Positions 6,546 through 10,562 of a stretch of 10,562 nucleotides of DNA are shown piece after piece. The notes beneath the pieces were generated by a model, which worked only from the letters and a program-made list of their open reading frames with translations, was not told the DNA's origin and made no database searches. The stretch comes from Dehalococcoidia bacterium (GTDB lineage: Bacteria; Chloroflexota; Dehalococcoidia; UBA3495). Where the stretch lies: NCBI GenBank assembly GCA_030753265.1, contig JASMCQ010000011.1:1-10562 (forward strand), read 5' to 3'. Within the stretch, counting starts at the first letter, position 1; each line of letters opens with the position of its first letter. The translations under genes and the position numbers were made by a program.

Positions 6546-6977
6546 ATGGGCATTGAAGATGTGGAGATCGATTTCCTGATCCTCGCCGACCAGGCGGAGG
6601 TGCTCAACGGCAAGCTTTATATGATGGGTGGCGCCTGGGACCGGCGCATGATTCGAGATATCAAGGTGCCCGTTGGGATCTCGATGGTCATCGGTGTCCT
6701 GGTACCCTGGACCCTGACCAATCAGCAGCATAGCCTGCAGATCAAATTGGTTGATGGGGATGGCAACACCATTGGCCAGCAGGCGGCCGCCAGCATCGCG
6801 GTGGGCCGTCCGATTGGGGCAACTGCAGGCCAGAGCTTTAGGGCAATGGCAGTCATAAATGGGAGCTGGACCCTTCCGGGATATGGAGCGTATTCCGCGA
6901 TCGTGACGGTATCCGATCGGACCGAAAAGCGGGTTGTATTCTACGCCGTCGAACCCAGTGGTGAACCTGGCGGCTAG
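6546..6977 (+). CDS. Conserved-looking hypothetical protein, DUF6941-like
   Basis: A 143-residue soluble protein with no signal peptide. The N-terminal pattern DFLILADQAEVLNGKLYMMGGAWD (residues about 9-32; key residues A14, E18, N21, G22, K23, L24, Y25, GG and W31) resembles DUF6941-type proteins, which share an opening of the form ADxAExxxGKLYxxGG. The rest alternates hydrophobic and polar residues in a way that suggests a beta-sandwich, ending in a flexible EPSGEPGG tail. The function of this family is not known to me and none is assigned. The start is supported only moderately: GGATGGA at 6531-6537 lies 8 bases upstream. The gene stands alone between two long intergenic regions, so context gives no functional hint. 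The family match is from memory. Confidence 0.75.
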   Translation: MGIEDVEIDFLILADQAEVLNGKLYMMGGAWDRRMIRDIKVPVGISMVIGVLVPWTLTNQQHSLQIKLVDGDGNTIGQQAAASIAVGRPIGATAGQSFRAMAVINGSWTLPGYGAYSAIVTVSDRTEKRVVFYAVEPSGEPGG

Positions 6978-7379
6978 CACTAATTCAACTCGATTGCTGA
7001 CGATTGCCATTCCGAGCCCTTCGGCCCGGCCGCTCCTTAAATCCCGGTTCGCTACTTCGAGGTGAACTCCGGCCCAAGGTCGAGAGTCTCGACGAAGCCG
7101 GCCCCTTTGGCACCGTAGGGGCGATTCGCGAATCGTCCTTACGGGACGGACCCGTCATACCGGGCGGGCAACACCCATTTTCACCCGCCGTTGGCGCCCC
7201 GCTTTGTCTGGCCGAACCCCCTCCGAATGCCCGCTTCGGATTGGACCGCCGGACGGGCATGCCAACCGTATCCTACCCATACTTACTGTGGTGTTACCCA
7301 TGTCCCCGGTTTTGGAATCTTCCTCGATCAGTCGTGCCGGAGAGCGAAAAACTGCGGTGAAGAGAGGGAGAGAGTTTGC
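6978..7379. other. 402-bp intergenic region before the aldolase promoter
   Basis: No gene is supported on either strand. The stretch contains the palindrome at 7113-7144, a GGCGGG/CCCGCC stem near 7163-7191, and nested inverted repeats around 7220-7262 (TCCGAA/TTCGGA and ATGCCCG/CGGGCAT). No clear terminator of the upstream gene is seen. Confidence 0.55.
7113..7144. repeat. 32-bp near-perfect palindrome
   Basis: The two 16-base arms (7113-7128 and 7129-7144) are complementary except for two G-to-T mismatches that would form G-U pairs in RNA. The core is GGGGCGATTCG/CGAATCGTCC. GTAGGGGCGATTCGCGAATC-type sequences are familiar as dispersed intergenic palindromes; copies elsewhere in this genome cannot be tested here. 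Confidence 0.75.
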
Positions 7380-7408
7380 TTGACAGCCCATGGCCTCACT
7401 GCTAGACT
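7380..7408 (+). promoter_or_regulatory. Sigma-70-type promoter of the HpcH/HpaI aldolase gene
   Basis: A perfect -35 TTGACA (7380-7385) is followed after exactly 17 bases by TAGACT (7403-7408, 4 of 6 matches to TATAAT). Transcription should begin near 7415, which places the upstream in-frame ATG at 7390 inside the promoter and supports translation from 7462. Confidence 0.7.
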
Positions 7409-7430
7409 CGCCCCGGCCAGAAGGAGCGGA

Positions 7431-7450
7431 TTCCGGCGAAGTCGCCGGAA
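7431..7450 (+). promoter_or_regulatory. Leader hairpin just before the aldolase ribosome binding site
   Basis: TTCCGGCG (7431-7438) pairs perfectly with CGCCGGAA (7443-7450) over an AAGT loop. It ends 2 bases before the GGGGGA binding site (7453-7458) of the gene at 7462. No T-run follows, so it is not a terminator. It could influence mRNA stability or initiation, or serve as a protein-binding site. Confidence 0.6.
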
Positions 7451-7461
7451 AAGGGGGACCC

Positions 7462-8247
7462 ATGCCATACAAGAATGCCCTGAGAGAGAAGCTGCGTCAG
7501 GGCAAGCCTGTTCTCGGAGCTTTTTTCAAAGAGATGTCCCCCAACATGGCTGAGATGATGGGTGTGATCGGGCTGGACTTCATCATCGTGGACTGCGAGC
7601 ATAGCCCGATGACCACGGAGACCGCCGGCGAGATCTATCGCGCGGCTCAGCTTTACTCCGTTACCACTTTGACCCGAATCGGTGAAAATACCCAGCAGAG
7701 CATCCAGAAATACCTGGACGCTGGTAGTGAGGGCGTCCAGATTCCTCTCATCAACACGGCAGAGGCCGCCCAGGCGGTGGTGGACGCGGTCAAGTATCCG
7801 CCCGTCGGCAAGCGCGGCATGGCGGGGCCTCGCCTGGCGGGCTACGGCCGGATCGGGACCGCCGATTTCATCCAGCAGTGGAACGAGGAGAGCCTGGTCT
7901 GCATTCAGATCGAGACTCCGGAGGGAATAGCCAACTGCCCCGAGATTCTCAAGGTGCCCGGCATCGACATCGTCTTCTTCGGGCCCATGGACCTTTCGGT
8001 GGCACTGGGTTACCCCGGCCAGGTTTCTCATCCCGAGGTTGTCGAGGTGATCGAGGACCTAGGCCGCCAGGTCATCGAGGCCGGCAAAGTGGCGGGCACC
8101 ATCGTGAGTAACTTGGACCAGTACAAGCAGTACCGGGGCAAGGGATTTCTCTACTGCGCCTCCGTGGTTACGGTCTTCCTGATGCAGGGCGCCAAGGATT
8201 ACGTGACGACACTTGGCGAGTACGAAAAGAGCTTGGGAGGTCCCTAG
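7462..8247 (+). CDS. HpcH/HpaI-family aldolase/citrate lyase-type protein (class II pyruvate aldolase-like)
   Basis: A 261-residue TIM-barrel protein of the HpcH/HpaI family, full length. Family members cleave 4-hydroxy-2-oxo acids to pyruvate and an aldehyde using a divalent metal. Visible sites match HpaI in order: DCEHSP at 44-49 with the general-base His47, Arg72 (TRIGENT), the GKRGMAGPRLAGYG loop, metal ligand Glu151 in QIETPEG and metal ligand Asp177 in GPMDLS. HpaI uses Glu149 and Asp175, so spacing is conserved. DCEH instead of the common DxEHG and a Ser after His47 may alter the substrate range. The start at 7462 is chosen over an in-frame ATG at 7390 because a strong promoter lies across 7380-7408. 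It appears to be a single-gene unit. The aldehyde and oxo-acid substrates cannot be told. Confidence 0.9.
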   Translation: MPYKNALREKLRQGKPVLGAFFKEMSPNMAEMMGVIGLDFIIVDCEHSPMTTETAGEIYRAAQLYSVTTLTRIGENTQQSIQKYLDAGSEGVQIPLINTAEAAQAVVDAVKYPPVGKRGMAGPRLAGYGRIGTADFIQQWNEESLVCIQIETPEGIANCPEILKVPGIDIVFFGPMDLSVALGYPGQVSHPEVVEVIEDLGRQVIEAGKVAGTIVSNLDQYKQYRGKGFLYCASVVTVFLMQGAKDYVTTLGEYEKSLGGP

Positions 8248-8353
8248 CGCCGGTCCCCGCGGGGTCACGGGGTTGGGGGAAACTACTTGATCCCGGAAAT
8301 CCCGAATTAGACGCTTTGCCGTAGGGCTTGTGCCGTTACGGCAGGAGGCAATG

Positions 8354-8980
8354 ATGCCGGATGAGGGCAAAATCCAGTGGTTGCACACCGCGCGGAACCT
8401 TAAAGAGATGGAGGACCGGTACAACCAGTGGGCCTCGGAATACGATACTGATCTCAGGGATGATTTCGCCTACAACGGTCCTCAGACGGCCACGTCGCTG
8501 CTGCGCCGCCACGTGCCAATAGGCGCCCGGATTCTGGACGCCGGCGCCGGGACCGGCCTGGTGGGCCAATGCCTTGCCAATCTGGGGTACACCGATCTGA
8601 CGGCCATGGATCTGTCGCCGGCGATGCTCGAGGAGTCCCGCAAGAAGAACCTGTACCGGGAGATTCACCAGATGGTCATGGGAGAGCCTCTGGGCTTTCC
8701 CAGCCACGCCTTCGACGCCGTTATCAGCGTCGGAGTGTTCACCATGGGCCATGCCCCGGCCAGCTCCTTCGACGAGTTGGTTCGTGTGACCAAGCCGGGA
8801 GGATACCTGGTTTTCAGCATCCGGCTCGACGCCTTCGAAGCCGGTGGCTTCGACCAGAAGCTGGCCTCGCTGGAGGCAGAACGTCAATGGGAACTGGTGG
8901 AAGTCACCGATCGCTTCGCACCATTGCCCAAAGGCGAGCCCGACATCTTCTACCGGGTTTGGGTGTACCGGGTCAACTAG
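8354..8980 (+). CDS. Class I SAM-dependent methyltransferase, METTL27-like
   Basis: A 208-residue Rossmann-fold methyltransferase. Motif I is ILDAGAGTGLVG (60-71), the acidic ribose-binding residue is Asp86 in AMDLSPAML, and FDAVISVGVF followed by LVRVTKPGGYLVFSIR gives the later motifs. The order, short length, SPAMLEESRKKNLY segment and N-terminal YNQWASEYDTDL resemble the METTL27 (Williams-Beuren region 27) group, whose substrates are largely undefined. AGGAGG at 8343-8348 lies 5 bases before ATG 8354 and only 2 before ATG 8351, so 8354 is preferred. A weak promoter pair TTGATC/TAGACG with a short 15-base spacer is at 8287-8313. It may also be reached by readthrough from the aldolase 106 bases upstream. 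A methyl acceptor cannot be named. Confidence 0.88.
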   Translation: MPDEGKIQWLHTARNLKEMEDRYNQWASEYDTDLRDDFAYNGPQTATSLLRRHVPIGARILDAGAGTGLVGQCLANLGYTDLTAMDLSPAMLEESRKKNLYREIHQMVMGEPLGFPSHAFDAVISVGVFTMGHAPASSFDELVRVTKPGGYLVFSIRLDAFEAGGFDQKLASLEAERQWELVEVTDRFAPLPKGEPDIFYRVWVYRVN

Positions 8981-9594
8981 ACCGGAAATCGTTATCAGGG
9001 ACCGGGCGGGGGCTCGCTGGCAGAGGCTGGATCCCGCTTCACTGGCGGATCTCCACGAGGGGTTCCCCTGGGCTTTCCTGATGAACTCTTTCCACCCGAG
9101 CAGGAAACCGACCGGGCACACCGGCGCCTGATGCCCTCACCAGGTTTCAGCCGGGGTGGAACATCACTCCTCGGCTTGGTGCTGCTCGACATAATCAGTG
9201 CCACACCTCTCTCGGCCCGCACCGCAGCTTATCCGAAGCCGAATTCGCCGAGACTCCGGATCCGCTGAACCTTGCCGCGCGGCCCCGGCTGGGTTGCCGC
9301 CGGCCGGCCCCTCCCGTCGCCATCGAGCACGGCCGTTCGCTAAACCCCGAAGCACCTGGCATCGCCGTGAAGACCACGGATGTATCTGAGGCACCAGAAT
9401 GAAAGCGTGGGTAGCCCTACGTCTTTCCCCTTCTCTGCACCGAGATCCTGTAGCCGTTCTTGGGTGTGCTAGCACTGGCCAAAGTGGGATTACCCTCCAA
9501 TTCGAAAAGGTGGAAGCCCTATGTTGGGTACCGCTCTCACCGTACACACTTACAGTACATGAATGTGGCTAGGGGAGAAACAGGCCACTTCCTC
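8981..9594. other. 614-bp intergenic region before the archaellin gene
   Basis: No gene is supported: frames here have no recognisable motif or binding site. A hairpin at 9401-9427 (GAAAG/CTTTC flanking CGTGGG and CCCTACG) and a CACT/AGTG stem around 9474-9487 lie in the 200 bases before the archaellin gene. No convincing sigma-70 promoter is visible for that gene. The high local density of short inverted repeats near 9270-9310 is probably due to GC-rich composition. Confidence 0.5.
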
Positions 9595-9608
9595 GAGGAG
9601 GGGAATCG

Positions 9609-10235
9609 ATGTCAAAGATGATAAGCGGGAAATTTGGTGGGGTGATCCAGCGCTTGCGGGACCAGCGGGGAATTACCGGACTGGAGACGGCTATCGTGCT
9701 GATCGCCTTCGTGGTGGTCTCATCGGTGTTCGCCTTCGCGGCGCTGTCAACCGGCCTGTTCTCCAGCGACAAAGCCAAGGAGACCATTCAGGCTGGCCTG
9801 GCGGAGACCCGGGGCAGCATGGAACTCAAAGGCTCGGTAATTCTGACCTCTTCCACCACGGGAACATCGGGAGTGGTGTCAGACATCGCCTTCCAGGTGG
9901 CCAGCGCGGCCGGCGGTGAGTCCATCGACTTGACCCCGGGCAAGACCATCATTAAGTACACCGACAGCACGCAGTCGAAGATCTTCCAGTCTACGTCCGG
10001 GTTCACCGTAACTTCGCTGGGAACCGCCGACGCGGACAAGCTGCTGGAGCGCAACGAGGTGTACGAGATTCAGATGATCGACCTGGAAACGACCGGGGCC
10101 GGCAACGACACGCTGACCAGCCAACTGATGACCAACAAGACGTTCAGCCTGGAAGTGATCCCGCCCTCCGGCGCGGTGCTGTTCATCGAGCGGACCACGC
10201 CGGTGTTCCTGGACACCACAACCTCGCTTAACTAG
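9609..10235 (+). CDS. Archaellin-type filament protein (archaeal flagellin family)
   Basis: A 208-residue preprotein with a class III signal peptide of archaellin/type IV pilin type. The short basic leader (K3, K8, R15, R17, R20) ends in QRG, with predicted cleavage after Gly21 by a prepilin/archaellin peptidase. The mature chain begins ITGLETAIVLIAFVVVSS, including the conserved Glu at +5. The hydrophobic helix is followed by LSTGLFSSDKAKETIQAGLAE, closely matching archaeal FlaB/ArlB and unlike bacterial FliC. The rest of the mature chain (187 residues) is Thr/Ser-rich and beta-like, suiting a surface-exposed filament domain. Two N-X-T sequons (N166, N176) are present. The start has GAGGAGG at 9595-9601. 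No motor, peptidase or other arl/pil gene is in the window, so its machinery must lie elsewhere. A pilin of similar sequence is the alternative. Confidence 0.88.
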   Translation: MSKMISGKFGGVIQRLRDQRGITGLETAIVLIAFVVVSSVFAFAALSTGLFSSDKAKETIQAGLAETRGSMELKGSVILTSSTTGTSGVVSDIAFQVASAAGGESIDLTPGKTIIKYTDSTQSKIFQSTSGFTVTSLGTADADKLLERNEVYEIQMIDLETTGAGNDTLTSQLMTNKTFSLEVIPPSGAVLFIERTTPVFLDTTTSLN

Positions 10236-10262
10236 ACCCTTTAACGAGGCGTTCTCTGCGCC

Positions 10263-10305
10263 GACCGAGCCCCGTGCGCCCTCTCGGGGCTCGGTCATTC
10301 ATTCT
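10263..10305 (+). terminator. Strong Rho-independent terminator of the archaellin gene
   Basis: A perfect 12-base stem, GACCGAGCCCCG (10263-10274) with CGGGGCTCGGTC (10285-10296), has a 10-base loop. It is followed by the T-rich ATTCATTCT. It starts 28 bases after the archaellin stop codon. Confidence 0.85.
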
Positions 10306-10386
10306 CCAGCCGGCAGCCAATGTTGGGGAGATAGCGTTGCGTTCCGGATGAGCTTTCTTGCTGGTCCGGGTATGCTCCATAACCCC

Positions 10387-10421
10387 AGAAACGAAAGGCC
10401 CCCGGACCAGCCGGAGGCCTC
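10387..10421 (-). terminator. Terminator of the minus-strand tRNA transcript
   Basis: Read on the minus strand, AGGCCTCCGG (10420-10411) pairs with CCGGGGGCCT (10405-10396), with one G-U pair and a CTGGT loop. The T-rich tail TTTCGTTTC (10395-10387) follows directly. It lies 18 bases downstream of the tRNA-Arg CCA end. A separate 11-base inverted repeat (10360-10370 with 10401-10411) overlaps it and may let it act partly from the plus strand. Confidence 0.82.
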
Positions 10422-10438
10422 ATTTCGGATACGATTGT

Positions 10439-10514
10439 TGGTACGCCTGGCGGGATTCGAACCCACAACCCCTGGGTCCGAAGCCCAGTACTCTATCCGT
10501 TGAGCTACAGGCGC
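10439..10514 (-). tRNA. tRNA-Arg (anticodon UCG), CCA encoded
   Basis: On the minus strand the cloverleaf is complete. The acceptor 5' strand GCGCCUG (10514-10508) pairs with CAGGCGU (10449-10443), leaving a G1-U72 wobble. The D-arm is GCUC/GAGU. The anticodon stem CUGGG/CCCAG holds the loop CUUCGGA, anticodon UCG at 10481-10479, reading CGA and possibly other CGN arginine codons. The T-arm has the standard GGUUCGAAUCC core. The discriminator is A73 (10442) and CCA is encoded at 10441-10439. The mature body without CCA is 73 nucleotides. Confidence 0.95.
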
Positions 10515-10537
10515 AGGTTGGTATCGCTTGGTAGCCT

Positions 10538-10562
10538 TGGGGCGAGCGACGGGATTCGAACC
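10538..10562 (-). tRNA. 3' end of a second tRNA, probably tRNA-His (partial)
   Basis: Only the T-arm and acceptor 3' strand are inside the window. The minus strand reads the GG of the T-stem, the loop UUCGAAU (10560-10554), CCCGU, the acceptor strand CGCUCGC (10548-10542), then C73 (10541) and an encoded CCA (10540-10538). A C discriminator in bacteria is characteristic of tRNA-His, where it pairs with G-1. The anticodon lies outside the window, so identity is inferred. It lies 23 bases upstream of tRNA-Arg on the same strand, suggesting one precursor transcript ending at 10387. Confidence 0.85.

Noticed and set aside
9465..9540. Possible c-di-GMP-I (GEMM) riboswitch before the archaellin gene
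   Set aside because: A loose likeness in GGCCAAA and GAAAAGGTGG, but the conserved GGGACGCAAAGCC-type core and second helix are missing.
9164..9547. Minus-strand open frame of 127 codons in the gap before the archaellin gene
   Set aside because: Arg/Gly/Ala-rich translation without domain, no ribosome binding site, and overlapping other equally long chance frames.

Overview
The window is a GC-rich bacterial chromosome segment. It holds catabolic acyl-CoA genes, dispersed palindromic intergenic repeats, an archaellin-type filament protein and a tRNA pair. This mix best fits a Chloroflexota lineage of the Dehalococcoidia/SAR202 type. That assignment is an inference from gene content and repeat style; no rRNA or marker gene in the window proves it.

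Positions 1-5918 carry a plus-strand acyl-CoA catabolism region. It contains a class I adenylate-forming acyl-CoA ligase of the cyclohexanecarboxylate-CoA ligase type, two overlapping short-chain dehydrogenase (SDR) genes, an enoyl-CoA hydratase, and an Ldh_2-family (malate/L-lactate type) 2-hydroxyacid dehydrogenase. The ligase would activate a carboxylic acid to its CoA thioester. The hydratase and the first SDR could carry out hydration and 3-hydroxyacyl-CoA oxidation. The second SDR has lost its cofactor-binding glycines and its catalytic lysine and looks like a pseudoenzyme. It overlaps the active SDR gene by one base, which recalls the heteromeric BbsC/BbsD arrangement of anaerobic toluene degradation. 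No acyl-CoA dehydrogenase or thiolase is present, so the pathway is incomplete here and its substrate is unknown.

Positions 5919-9608 hold three apparently single-gene units separated by long intergenic stretches: a 143-residue protein resembling the DUF6941-type family, an HpcH/HpaI-type class II aldolase with a clear sigma-70-like promoter and a leader hairpin, and a METTL27-like methyltransferase. The intergenic stretches contain REP/MITE-like inverted repeats, including a roughly 100-bp element at 6091-6190 and a near-perfect palindrome at 7113-7144. Related sequence occurs at 1-59.

Positions 9609-10296 encode an archaellin-type preprotein with a class III signal peptide, followed by a strong terminator. 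From 10387 to the end the minus strand carries a tRNA-Arg(UCG) gene with encoded CCA. The 3' end of a second tRNA, probably tRNA-His, lies upstream of it, and a convergent terminator lies downstream.
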